DNA from: Symsagittifera roscoffensis | Taxonomy: Eukaryota > Xenacoelomorpha > Acoela > Convolutidae | Direction of reading: 5' to 3' | NCBI RefSeq assembly: GCF_963678635.1 | Contig: NC_087064.1 | Coordinates: forward strand, 14,811,802 to 14,875,801 | DNA length: 64,000 bases | Position numbers and translations under genes: made by a program | Part shown: piece after piece, positions 55,986 through 64,000 of the stretch | How the letters are laid out: every line of letters begins with the position of its first letter | Position numbering within the stretch: position 1 is the first letter of the stretch | Notes under the pieces: generated by a model | The model's input: only the letters and a program-made list of their open reading frames with translations | Told to the model about the DNA's origin: nothing | Database searches by the model: none

Positions 55986-58900
55986 TCAGCCTATACTTAA
56001 ATAATATTTCTTGTGTAGATATACTTGTATGTTCGTATCAGAGAATATCACGTGTACAAGCGCGTACAATTCCTGAGGATGCAGTCTTCCTCTATTTGGA
56101 TCGTACACTGAGAGCTCCTTCACGTCCATTTCCACAAGGAAGTCCCTCAGCCTCGTCAAAGACAAGACTAGGTTTTCTGGGTCCACGTGCTGCTTCTCCG
56201 TCACCCTCGTTACCAAGAAGCACAAGTACTTTCCCGGTATCTGCGACACCGCCGGAGGTAAGGCTGCTACGCCCCCTATCCCTGGTCTTTGCTTCCAAAG
56301 GAATTCCACGTTTTTATATTCCCTCTTAAAATCTGCCGCTAGCGCCGTCCTAAAACTCATGTCTGCGGTGATTGCTACCGCACATGTTCTGTTTGTGAGT
56401 ATGAAATCACTGTCTGTTAGTATTATGTTACTAGAATATTCATTTGGTAAGTTAAAATATGACTCAACCACCCTGCCTATGTCAGGTTTCTTAGGTTCTT
56501 CGCCTGTTTCTGCTTCTAGCTCTCCTGTTTCTCTTGCTATTCTCAATTTTTTTATTATCAGGTTTTCAGTGTGGGTAAGTCCTACACCCACTCCCCGGAC
56601 AAAAATATCCATCGGCGTCCCCGTCGATCGCATACCGGATATCAAGTCAAGGTTAGAAGCTGGAATGAGAAGTTGTCCTTCCTGGGCAGCCCAGGAAGGA
56701 TCATCTCGTTCGGTCTTAATGTATTTCGCGCTTTCACGATCTACGTCTTGAATTGTAACGCTGGTCTCTTTAGGGTCTGATGTCATTTCGTTCAGCCACT
56801 CTAAGACACGCAGGTTCGTCTGGTCTTGTTCATATGACTGCTGTTGCTCATCGTCAAATTCTACCTCGGGTTTCGACCAGTCGTCAACCCACTCATCGTT
56901 ATGATCATCGACTATGTCAATGTCTTGTGATACAGTTATTTCTTCTAAACCCACTACTTCCTCCACTACTTTCTTCAGATCTATCCCATCCACTACAAAG
57001 TCGTCCTCGTAAGGATTGTATTTCTTTCTTGGTCTCGTCCCGTCCTTTTGACGAGTCTGAATCGTGAACGGAAGATCTGGTTCCAAGTTCTTGGGAACCT
57101 CTGTCTGTTCGGGATCCTGCCAATCCTCTTCTGCGTAGGGTAAGGTTTCATCGTCCGCTTCGATCTTTTCGTTTGGAGCCAGGTCCAGCGGTGTATCCGT
57201 ACCTTCGTCTACGATTTCGTTTCCATCGTTCTTCTCCCTGGTGCCTTTTTCATTGACCTCACAAGCAGGATCCATCATTAGATAATCCCCTTCTTCCATG
57301 TCTGCAGGTATACACCAGTCTTCTGTCGATGGATTGTGTGGCTTGATTTTCTCGTAGTGGGCGGCTCGGCCAGTACTCAGTCTATAAAAGCGTCCCTCCT
57401 GGTGCACCTCCGTAATCATGAAGGGTCCCCTCCATTTTTTTAGAAGTTTCTTTGTCCCTTTCGGTGGTATAACGTTCTGAAATACCCATACATAGTCTCC
57501 CACCGAGTAAGCTTTTGCGCCAGCTGCTTTCTTGTCGAATCTTTTCCTTTGCCTTGCCTGTGCTTGCTGAGTATTTCGTCTGCACAGATCGTTCAACTCC
57601 TGTTGACGTCTGATCACATCCCTTACGTAAACCTGTGGAGATGTTTTCTTTCCCTCATACTCTGGGTAGAAGAATGTCAAGGGTAAAGACTTCTCGTGTC
57701 CCGTCAGCATCATGTGTGGACTGACTCCAGTGGTGGAGTGTTGCGTGCTATTATAAGCTCCCATCACCTGTGGAAGGTATCTGTCCCAATCGGTCATGTA
57801 CCTGGAACAATATACCCTCAGCATCGACACTAACGTCCTATTCTGTCTTTCCACTAGGCCATTCGTTTGAGGGTGGTATGTCGTGGAGTGAGCCTGAGCG
57901 ACCTGTGAGCGTCTCATAAGCTCTTTCGTAAGCTCGCCTACGAAAGCCGTTCCATTATCCGATTGAAACGTCATCGGACAACCATGTCTTGCTATCCACG
58001 TGTTGATCAGGTGGTCGCATGTCTCTTCCGCCGAGGCAGTTATGCAGGGCACGGCCTCTGCATACTTCGTGAAGTGATCTATCATGACCAAGACTTGGTT
58101 GTAACCGCTGTCTGTCATGCATATCTTCTGGTGATCTATCTGCACCACCTCGTTGAATTCAGACGGCTCAATCGATTGTAAGGGAAATCGTAATTTCCTT
58201 GGATCCTTGACCTGTTGGCATGACAGGCACGCTGTTACCCATTTCTCACATGCCTTTTTCATTCCAGGCCACTCAAAGCGCTTCAGGATCCTCTGATACA
58301 CTTTGTCAATCCCTTGATGGCCCATCTGATCATGCGACCTGAACAATAGTTCTGTCTGATAGAGTTGCGGCAACACTATCGCGTTATATTTGTATAAAAC
58401 CTTGTCTTCTTCTCTTCTCCTGCAAGCCACGATCCCGTCCTTGTTCAGATATAATCTCCCCTCCTTCTGCATGAAGTATTGTCTCAGGATCCTATAGCTG
58501 TCTTCTTCTAGGTCACCTTTGTCAGGTGCACCGTTTTCTATCCACCTTTTTAGGTTGCTTGTCATGCGATCATTTCTCTGCGCCCTTAGAAGGTCCGAGA
58601 GTCTGTATCTCGCCTTCAAGTACGTCTTCATGACTCTCATCTGACTATTCAGCTCGTTGGGCTGATGTGTGTCTTCTTCCATCTTAACGCACCAAATCTT
58701 CGCCAACGGTTGTGTTTCTTGCTGAAACGGCTGAAGATCAGTCCTGACTACCTCTTTCTGCGGCAACAGGCTTATCGAACGTTTCGATACCGCTATCGTT
58801 TCCAAGTCATCCGCTGCGTTGTCAAAGACTCTTTCGCTTGGTATTAGGTAGCGATCACTGTCAGGATCCTGGTACACCTCTCGGTCCTGTTTCTCATCAG

Positions 58901-59681
58901 GAATTTCCTCGTTTATCTCAGACTCCCCGGACAAATTTCCTTGTCCCGGGTGTTGATCTTGTGATCGCTGGTTCTTCTCATCATCCTTCTCCCCGGACAA
59001 ATAGTCTTGCAGCAGATTTTGTTCTACAACTTCACCCTCTTTATCCCGGTCTACAAAGGTGACGGTTTTCCTTCGCTTGCTGCTCCCCTGTTCTTTCTGT
59101 CCGTAAGAAGTACTTGTTAAAATCTCCTGGGGTATTGAGGATACTAGTTGCTGAACTATTGTCCTACAATCCCTTTCGTTCTCTTCGTGCTGTCGTCTGG
59201 ACGGCATGATCTTCACCTTCTCACTGACTGTTAGCGATGCCACTGCTGCTGTCCACTCGGGGTCATCTCTGGTCACTTCTCTTTCTAACAATCCACCCAG
59301 CATCCGCATTACTTGTGGTGTGACTTGCACCGTTTTATCCAATAATGAGAGGCTGTTTATATTCATGCGAGAGAGTTCTTGCTGGACCAGGTTCGAGCGC
59401 AGCAACAAATCCAAGGGGACCGGGTCCTCCTTGGACAGGATCTTTATCTCGGCTGCTTTCTCTACAGGTAGCTCAGGGTGCCCTGGAATTGGATGTCCTG
59501 ATTTATCCAACCATCTCGTTAAGGGAAGCGCTTCATAAGTTTCTTTGTCCAGAAACGAGAATCCCTCCTTTATTTCCGCCTGATTGGCCTGCTTCTGCTC
59601 CAATCTTTCATAGAACTCAGTTTTCTTGCTGAGGCTGTCAGCATTCTGGTGTTTATCACGCATCCTATGTTCGATTATCAT
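55986..59681 (-). CDS. Retroelement integrase with C-terminal macro-like domain (1231 codons)
   Basis: The frame continues in phase from RNase H after an in-frame TGA, and the first residues (IIEHRMRDKHQNADSLSKK) are the normal end of RNase H/connection. Residues about 30-380 are an unusually long charged spacer. The integrase follows: zinc finger H450, H455, C485, C488; catalytic D516 (QIDH), D575 (QSDNG), E611 (VERQNRTL); and an SH3-like tail (SVGDYVWVFQ to KKWRGPFMI). After an acidic 300-residue linker, residues 1085-1228 resemble a macro (ADP-ribose-binding) fold of the OARD1/ALC1-like group: TDSDFILTNRTCAVAITADM, AADFKREY, GKYLCFLVTRVTEK, ENLVLSLTRL, DPNRGRLH. The glycine-rich ligand loop is altered (RTALAADF), so binding is uncertain. 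Integrase inserts element DNA; the macro module might counter ADP-ribosylation. Confidence 0.85.
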   Translation of the reverse strand: MIIEHRMRDKHQNADSLSKKTEFYERLEQKQANQAEIKEGFSFLDKETYEALPLTRWLDKSGHPIPGHPELPVEKAAEIKILSKEDPVPLDLLLRSNLVQQELSRMNINSLSLLDKTVQVTPQVMRMLGGLLEREVTRDDPEWTAAVASLTVSEKVKIMPSRRQHEENERDCRTIVQQLVSSIPQEILTSTSYGQKEQGSSKRRKTVTFVDRDKEGEVVEQNLLQDYLSGEKDDEKNQRSQDQHPGQGNLSGESEINEEIPDEKQDREVYQDPDSDRYLIPSERVFDNAADDLETIAVSKRSISLLPQKEVVRTDLQPFQQETQPLAKIWCVKMEEDTHQPNELNSQMRVMKTYLKARYRLSDLLRAQRNDRMTSNLKRWIENGAPDKGDLEEDSYRILRQYFMQKEGRLYLNKDGIVACRRREEDKVLYKYNAIVLPQLYQTELLFRSHDQMGHQGIDKVYQRILKRFEWPGMKKACEKWVTACLSCQQVKDPRKLRFPLQSIEPSEFNEVVQIDHQKICMTDSGYNQVLVMIDHFTKYAEAVPCITASAEETCDHLINTWIARHGCPMTFQSDNGTAFVGELTKELMRRSQVAQAHSTTYHPQTNGLVERQNRTLVSMLRVYCSRYMTDWDRYLPQVMGAYNSTQHSTTGVSPHMMLTGHEKSLPLTFFYPEYEGKKTSPQVYVRDVIRRQQELNDLCRRNTQQAQARQRKRFDKKAAGAKAYSVGDYVWVFQNVIPPKGTKKLLKKWRGPFMITEVHQEGRFYRLSTGRAAHYEKIKPHNPSTEDWCIPADMEEGDYLMMDPACEVNEKGTREKNDGNEIVDEGTDTPLDLAPNEKIEADDETLPYAEEDWQDPEQTEVPKNLEPDLPFTIQTRQKDGTRPRKKYNPYEDDFVVDGIDLKKVVEEVVGLEEITVSQDIDIVDDHNDEWVDDWSKPEVEFDDEQQQSYEQDQTNLRVLEWLNEMTSDPKETSVTIQDVDRESAKYIKTERDDPSWAAQEGQLLIPASNLDLISGMRSTGTPMDIFVRGVGVGLTHTENLIIKKLRIARETGELEAETGEEPKKPDIGRVVESYFNLPNEYSSNIILTDSDFILTNRTCAVAITADMSFRTALAADFKREYKNVEFLWKQRPGIGGVAALPPAVSQIPGKYLCFLVTRVTEKQHVDPENLVLSLTRLRDFLVEMDVKELSVYDPNRGRLHPQELYALVHVIFSDTNIQVYLHKKYYLSIG

Positions 59682-59696
59682 GTGGTAGCCATCCAG

Positions 59697-60785
59697 TCAT
59701 ACTATCCATCTACCAATATAACTCTGATCCATCGAGTAGGTCTTCAACCAGGATAACGCTCTGTTGTCCACGCGTAACTTGAAGGGAGCGCTCCCCAAGT
59801 ATGCACGGTACTTCTCCACAAAGGTGACTACTGCAAACATTTCTGCTTTTGGTGCGCCATATTTCATCTCTGTGTCACTCAAGACTTTGCTGCCGTATGC
59901 AATGGGACGGAGAACTGTTCTTCCGTTCCATTCTTGCTCTTGATGCAAGATTCCTGAGATGGCCACCACCGATGCGTCTGTGTCGAGAACATACATGCCC
60001 TTTTCTGTAGGCATGCCCAGCACTGGCGCTTCGCACAGTTCCCGCTTTATGTTCTCGAAAGCAACCTGTGCCTCATCGTTCCATTCGAACTTTTTCCCTT
60101 TGTTGCGCATCAGCTTCTGCATCGGGTACACCTTGTCCGCATATCCTTTGATGAATTCACGGTAATAATTGGCAAACCCCAGGAAGCTCATTAGCTGTGT
60201 GTCCGTCCTCGGAGCCTTCCATGTCAGCACAGCCTCCACTGCTTCTGGATCTGGCCTCACAGCATGCCTGTCCACCATTCTTCCCAGGTACTTGATCGAA
60301 TCCCTAAGGATTTCACATTTCGATGGTTTGCATTTCAAGCCTGCTCTTTTCATACATCCGAAGACCTCATCGAGCCGATCAATGTGATCCTCCAGGGTCG
60401 GTGTCGCTATGACTACGTCATCCACGTAGCACATCAAGAGATTCCCGTACTTTTTGGTCACTCCTGTCAAAGCCTGAGCCATCAGCCTTTGAAAAGTTGC
60501 TGTTGCATTGCACAAGCCGAAGGGCATCCTCTTCCACTGGTACAACCCCAATTCGCACGCGAAACCGGTTTTTTCCCTATCCTTTTTCCGCAAAGGAACC
60601 TGCCAGAAGGCAGAACCTAAGTCCAATGTGGTGAAGAACTTGGCATCACCAAGTTTAGATAGGCTCTCGTCTATTCGCGGTATCGGGTACGCATCTTTTA
60701 TCGTTACCGCGTTCAAGTAACGAAAGTCGCAACAAAATCTAAGCTGCCCCCTTTCTTTTTCGCCATTACTACTCCGCAAGCCCAT
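59697..60785 (-). CDS. Retroelement reverse transcriptase-RNase H (frame-shifted from gag-pro)
   Basis: Ty3/gypsy RT landmarks are present in order: RFCCDFRYLN, FTTLDLGSAFWQ (first catalytic Asp), FACELGLYQWKRMPFGLCNA, YVDDVVIATP (catalytic YVDD), and FLGFANYYREFIKGYA. RNase H follows, with a DTDAS Asp, KAEMFAVV Glu and VDNRALSWL Asp. The beginning of RT (PSKSPWACGVVMAKK) is in the gag-pro frame; the change of frame falls at the run AAAGAAAGGGGGC near 60750. The ATG at 60785 is therefore not a real start. The frame ends in TGA (59697-59699) just before the RNase H/integrase connection and continues open beyond it. Confidence 0.9.
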   Translation of the reverse strand: MGLRSSNGEKERGQLRFCCDFRYLNAVTIKDAYPIPRIDESLSKLGDAKFFTTLDLGSAFWQVPLRKKDREKTGFACELGLYQWKRMPFGLCNATATFQRLMAQALTGVTKKYGNLLMCYVDDVVIATPTLEDHIDRLDEVFGCMKRAGLKCKPSKCEILRDSIKYLGRMVDRHAVRPDPEAVEAVLTWKAPRTDTQLMSFLGFANYYREFIKGYADKVYPMQKLMRNKGKKFEWNDEAQVAFENIKRELCEAPVLGMPTEKGMYVLDTDASVVAISGILHQEQEWNGRTVLRPIAYGSKVLSDTEMKYGAPKAEMFAVVTFVEKYRAYLGSAPFKLRVDNRALSWLKTYSMDQSYIGRWIV

Positions 60786-63700
60786 GGCGATTTCGAGGGT
60801 TCTATCATGTCGTATTCAAGCAACATTTCTATTTCCGCTCGGCACGCTTCCGATTTGTGTGGTGTCATTCGTCTCGCGCCCTCTCTGTGCGGAACGGCAC
60901 CTACTTCCAGCTCAATTTCGTGTTCTACGAAGTTACAGCAACCGATGTCCGCTTTATGTTTCGAAAATACATCTGCGTTCCGATATAAAACGTCCCGCAA
61001 TTTTTTGAAATCTCCCTCACCTATTTTCCCTTTTAAATGTTCTATTTCTGGCAAAACCGGTTTGTCAGAATCTAGTTCATATGACGAGGGCCGTTCCGGA
61101 AAATTCGAGCAGCTTGATAAGCCGTCGTCCGTTTCGGATTTTATTGAAAACAATTTATGAATAGATTTTAATTCATTAATCCTCTTTAAAATTTTATCTT
61201 TATTGGCATGATAAGGACAGTCTTTTACACTATATTTCTTCAAGTTTTTTGTCTCCTCATAGTCGGTCCTCATCGGCAAAGCGTAGCCAAGCTTCTTTCC
61301 ACGCTGGATTGAAACCGTGGTGTCCAGTGTGTTCAACAACACACTGACACACAGTCCGTTTCGCGTTACCGAGAAGCTCCGGCCTAAAATCACCGAACTC
61401 TGACTATTTGGATTCGGTACTAAGCAAACCTGTTTACTATCACTTAACGAATTCAAATTTCTCATTCTAAAAATTGCTACCACAGCTTGTCCTGGTTGTA
61501 ACTTTACTTTTCTATCCAAAAAAACGGGTACCTTATTTTCATCTGTTATTATCCTATTAATTGGTCTCTTAACATACTTTCGGTCCGGGTTTCTAATCCG
61601 TATTAGACCGTTGTTCAAGTCAATCATCACGTCAAAATTCCTGACAAAATCTCTGCCCAAGATGAATTGGTCGGCGTCGTCCAGATTCTCTACCACCAGG
61701 AAGCTCATCCAAAGGTCTCGTCCTCCCATGTGAAGGACCGTTATCGGTGTTCTTCCGGCTACGTAGATGGCTCCTCGATTGGCTGCAGCAAGTCGGAGAT
61801 TATTTGGAATCAGATCTTGCCGCGTAAATCCCATTCTTTCCCAAGTTTTTATCGGCATCACACTCACTACCGCTCCTGTGTCCAGAAGCCCTGTGACTCC
61901 GATTTTTGTTCCGTTGGTGTCGAGCAGATGTGCTGTCACATCTGCTTCATATCCAATGTGTACTGCGTCTTGTTCCATCATGGCGTCATGGCCTATCCTG
62001 CGGACCTTGAGTTCCTCTTCTCCCAAATAGATCTGCCCTATTTGGTCATCATCTGTTGTTACATAAGTCCTGGTGTAGATGCTGATCCCATCCACGTTCA
62101 GCATCACTTGATACGGCCCATAGACTTCTAGGTAGCGTCCATGAAGTTTCTTCATGCGAGGGCCACCCGTCGTTAGTAGTGCCCTCACAGCCCTCGACTC
62201 GGTGCGTGGCTCCATCTGCCTCAGATAGTCTGCATATGTGTCCAAATGCATCAAAGTGAACTCAGACGGTTCACTCAGATTTCTGATTACCTGATGCCCT
62301 GCCACCGAGATTATCGACTGTATTTTACTTCCTTGCGGTGCCATACCGAACCTCTGACCAAAGATAACATTAAGTTTCATGCTCAAGCTGCTTGGTGCTT
62401 TTGCCTCTTCAACTTCCGTTGCTTCGAAGGCGTTCAGTTGCTCCTGTATTTTTTCATTCTCCAGCTCGAGTTTCAACTTTTGTTCAATCTCTTTCGTCAC
62501 TAGTTCCTGCTGTACTCTATTTATAGCATCCCTCGCAGCTGCCCTATAATCGATTTTGAAGTCATCGGCCGCAGTTGCTGGTTCCGGTTCACGTGCTTCC
62601 TCTGTTACCGCTTGCATCTTCTTTGCCACCAGCTCTTGAGGTTTATCCTTTCTGCGTGCCTCCGCTTCACTCAAAAGTCGAGCCTTGCTGGCTTTCACTC
62701 CTGACAAAGCTTCTTCATGTCTTGGATGCTTGATGTCTGCCACTGCATCCCAGAATTGCGGACAATCTGATTTAAAATGACCTTCCAAGTTACAAAAGAA
62801 ACACCTCGGGCCGAATTTCGCAATTACTCCTCTCATGAAATCCTCATGATCCAACTCTGACGCATCTTCGTCCTGGAGGCTAAAGCCTATTGCTTTCATG
62901 CCTTGTTTGTAAGTTGGGCATGCTGACACATGATGGTCTGTTGAACTGCAATTAGCACAAGAACTTCTCTTGTCCATATCATCCCTCGGTTTGTACCAAT
63001 TGTTCCCTTGGTTTGCTGGTCCGTTGTTAAAATTTCCATAACTGTTCTTGTAATATCCAGATCTCGAAGGAGGTTTCAACAACAGATACTCTTTTGATTT
63101 GAGCCTCAACTCCTCCGGTGTTGGCGCATTAGTTGATAGTGGTGTGTAATGCGTTGCTAGCATCGTACGAAGTTCATCATTTTTCACACCATCGATGAAT
63201 TTTGAGGCTACGGCCAGGTTCATCCTTCGGTTTGACTCATCCGGTTGGCTGCGTCTTCTCAGCATTTCCAAATCATCGAGAAACTTGTCTATGGTTTCAT
63301 CCTCCCGTTGCCTCCGTTTCTCGAAGCGCATCATCGCCTGGTGCTCCTGCACCCCTGATCCGAAACGGTTTAACAAGATTTCGAAGATTTTCTCTGCAGT
63401 GTCACGTTGATACTGTTTTTTGGCCATGACACAGTTCAGGGCTGTCCCTTCTAAGTTGCTGGTGAGCGCGCTGCATTCCTGTCTCTCAGACAAGTCCTCT
63501 TCCTCGAAATGCAGCTTCATTACCTCTATCCAGGTATCAATACAGCCATCAGATTCGTCTTTGTAGCATCTTGGCTTCTTAAAGACTCTTCTGGACTTCT
63601 CACTGCGTTCATTGGTTTTAGATAACCTCGTCAGGAATGTCTCCAGAGACCTGTTCAGGGGTTCAAATGCCGTGGCCATTGCAGTAGCATCCCTTGAGTG

Positions 63701-64000
63701 TCCCGTTTGAGTGTCCTCACACCTCGTCGAAGGCTCTGTATGAGGTGCATCCCTGCAATCCGAATCGCCGTGAGTGTTTCCCTCTTGACCTACATGACTC
63801 CTCTTCGGGCTTGCATGCCCCCTGTTGCCGGAATCACTTCTCCCAGTCGCATGTGTGCCTTGCGTTGGTCGTTCGTTAGAGGTCTGTCTGTTCCCCGTTG
63901 AATTTGCTCTACTGTTCGGGCCCCATGCTGTATTACCCCTTGTGGCATAGCCTGATGAACTGCCCCTGCCTCTAGTGGATCCATACGTCTTCCTCCTTTG
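60713..64000 (-). CDS. Retroelement gag-protease (5' partial)
   Basis: The frame is open to the window edge, 107 codons before the first internal ATG of note (63679), with a Gly/Ser/Thr/Arg-rich N-terminal extension; the true start is outside. From the 63679 Met: a helical capsid-like gag region (WIEVMKLHFEEEDLSERQ, ANCSSTD), two CCHC zinc knuckles at 241-254 and 293-306 (CX2CX4HX4C), and a coiled-coil stretch near 390-420. The aspartic protease has DTGA at 600-603 with FILGRDFVRNFDV at 672. The start of RT follows in the C-terminal 90 residues. Gag packages RNA; the protease matures the polyprotein. Gag, protease and RT beginning share one frame, as in many Ty3 elements. Confidence 0.9.
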   Translation of the reverse strand, partial: QRRKTYGSTRGRGSSSGYATRGNTAWGPNSRANSTGNRQTSNERPTQGTHATGRSDSGNRGHASPKRSHVGQEGNTHGDSDCRDAPHTEPSTRCEDTQTGHSRDATAMATAFEPLNRSLETFLTRLSKTNERSEKSRRVFKKPRCYKDESDGCIDTWIEVMKLHFEEEDLSERQECSALTSNLEGTALNCVMAKKQYQRDTAEKIFEILLNRFGSGVQEHQAMMRFEKRRQREDETIDKFLDDLEMLRRRSQPDESNRRMNLAVASKFIDGVKNDELRTMLATHYTPLSTNAPTPEELRLKSKEYLLLKPPSRSGYYKNSYGNFNNGPANQGNNWYKPRDDMDKRSSCANCSSTDHHVSACPTYKQGMKAIGFSLQDEDASELDHEDFMRGVIAKFGPRCFFCNLEGHFKSDCPQFWDAVADIKHPRHEEALSGVKASKARLLSEAEARRKDKPQELVAKKMQAVTEEAREPEPATAADDFKIDYRAAARDAINRVQQELVTKEIEQKLKLELENEKIQEQLNAFEATEVEEAKAPSSLSMKLNVIFGQRFGMAPQGSKIQSIISVAGHQVIRNLSEPSEFTLMHLDTYADYLRQMEPRTESRAVRALLTTGGPRMKKLHGRYLEVYGPYQVMLNVDGISIYTRTYVTTDDDQIGQIYLGEEELKVRRIGHDAMMEQDAVHIGYEADVTAHLLDTNGTKIGVTGLLDTGAVVSVMPIKTWERMGFTRQDLIPNNLRLAAANRGAIYVAGRTPITVLHMGGRDLWMSFLVVENLDDADQFILGRDFVRNFDVMIDLNNGLIRIRNPDRKYVKRPINRIITDENKVPVFLDRKVKLQPGQAVVAIFRMRNLNSLSDSKQVCLVPNPNSQSSVILGRSFSVTRNGLCVSVLLNTLDTTVSIQRGKKLGYALPMRTDYEETKNLKKYSVKDCPYHANKDKILKRINELKSIHKLFSIKSETDDGLSSCSNFPERPSSYELDSDKPVLPEIEHLKGKIGEGDFKKLRDVLYRNADVFSKHKADIGCCNFVEHEIELEVGAVPHREGARRMTPHKSEACRAEIEMLLEYDMIEPSKSPWACGVVMAKKKGGSLDFVATFVT

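Larger units (their letters stand above)
51050..64000 (-). mobile_element. Large Ty3/gypsy-type LTR retroelement with macro domain and three extra ORFs (partial)
   Basis: Minus-strand order is gag-protease (60713 to beyond 64000), RT-RNase H (59697-60785), integrase plus macro-like domain (55986-59681), then ORFs of 338, 549 and 404 aa (55604 down to 51635). All are on one strand, densely packed and visibly less AT-rich than the host DNA. The 5' LTR, primer-binding site and probable gag start lie beyond the right edge. After the last ORF comes a purine-rich stretch (complement of about 51530-51560) and a minus-strand AATAAA at 51170-51175, suggesting polypurine tract and 3' LTR, but with only one end in view the LTR cannot be delimited. 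Two breaks lie in pol, so this copy is probably not autonomous unless recoding is used. Confidence 0.85.

Noticed and set aside
63790-63984. 64-codon ORF with its own ATG at the right edge
   Set aside because: It overlaps the open gag frame, which continues in phase to the window edge; kept only as a minor finding.

Overview
This is a metazoan, most likely invertebrate, nuclear segment. The host sequence is AT-rich and genes are split by GT-AG introns. One gene is an innexin and another is a CARD-caspase relative, which points to an animal. I cannot name the species. All gene models below were assembled by eye from reading frame, splice-site phase and family motifs.

Layout. 1-7446: AT-rich non-coding DNA with a 1.5 kb fold-back element (2632-4156). 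7456-9708: a complete Mutator-like (MULE) DNA transposon with 9-bp target-site duplication, ending 275 bp before the innexin start codon. 9983-18771 (+): an eight-exon innexin gene whose introns hold MITEs, two Helentron-like elements and a second, nested mini-MULE. 18772-25560: repeat-dense non-coding DNA. 25683-29353 (-): a four-exon, catalytically dead, apparently domesticated MULE/FLYWCH transposase gene. 29685-35006 (-): a five-exon ALG2 mannosyltransferase gene. 35007-42026: repeats, including SINEs, Helentron-like copies and a decayed LINE. 42027-44406 (-): a three-exon reticulon. 45479-46828 (-): an intronless CARD plus caspase-fold protein lacking the catalytic His and Cys. 46698-49849: a tandem duplication that copied the 5' end of that gene together with a decayed reverse-transcriptase-associated endonuclease-like fragment. 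About 51.05-64 kb (-): most of a large Ty3/gypsy-type retroelement running off the right edge of the window.

The retroelement is the most unusual object. Read on the minus strand it encodes a gag-protease ORF (open to the window edge), reverse transcriptase-RNase H, and an integrase ORF that ends in a macro-domain-like module. Three compact further ORFs follow (338, 549 and 404 aa), and I recognise none of them. Two breaks interrupt pol: a frame change at a G run inside RT and an in-frame TGA between RNase H and integrase.

How the genes relate. The host genes are ordinary cellular functions (gap junction, ER N-glycosylation, ER membrane shaping, and apoptosis or immune-type signalling) and show no operon-like link. 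Mobile DNA is the theme. MULE transposases occur both as an element and as a domesticated intron-bearing gene. Non-autonomous Helentron-like, SINE and MITE copies fill the introns of nearly every gene.
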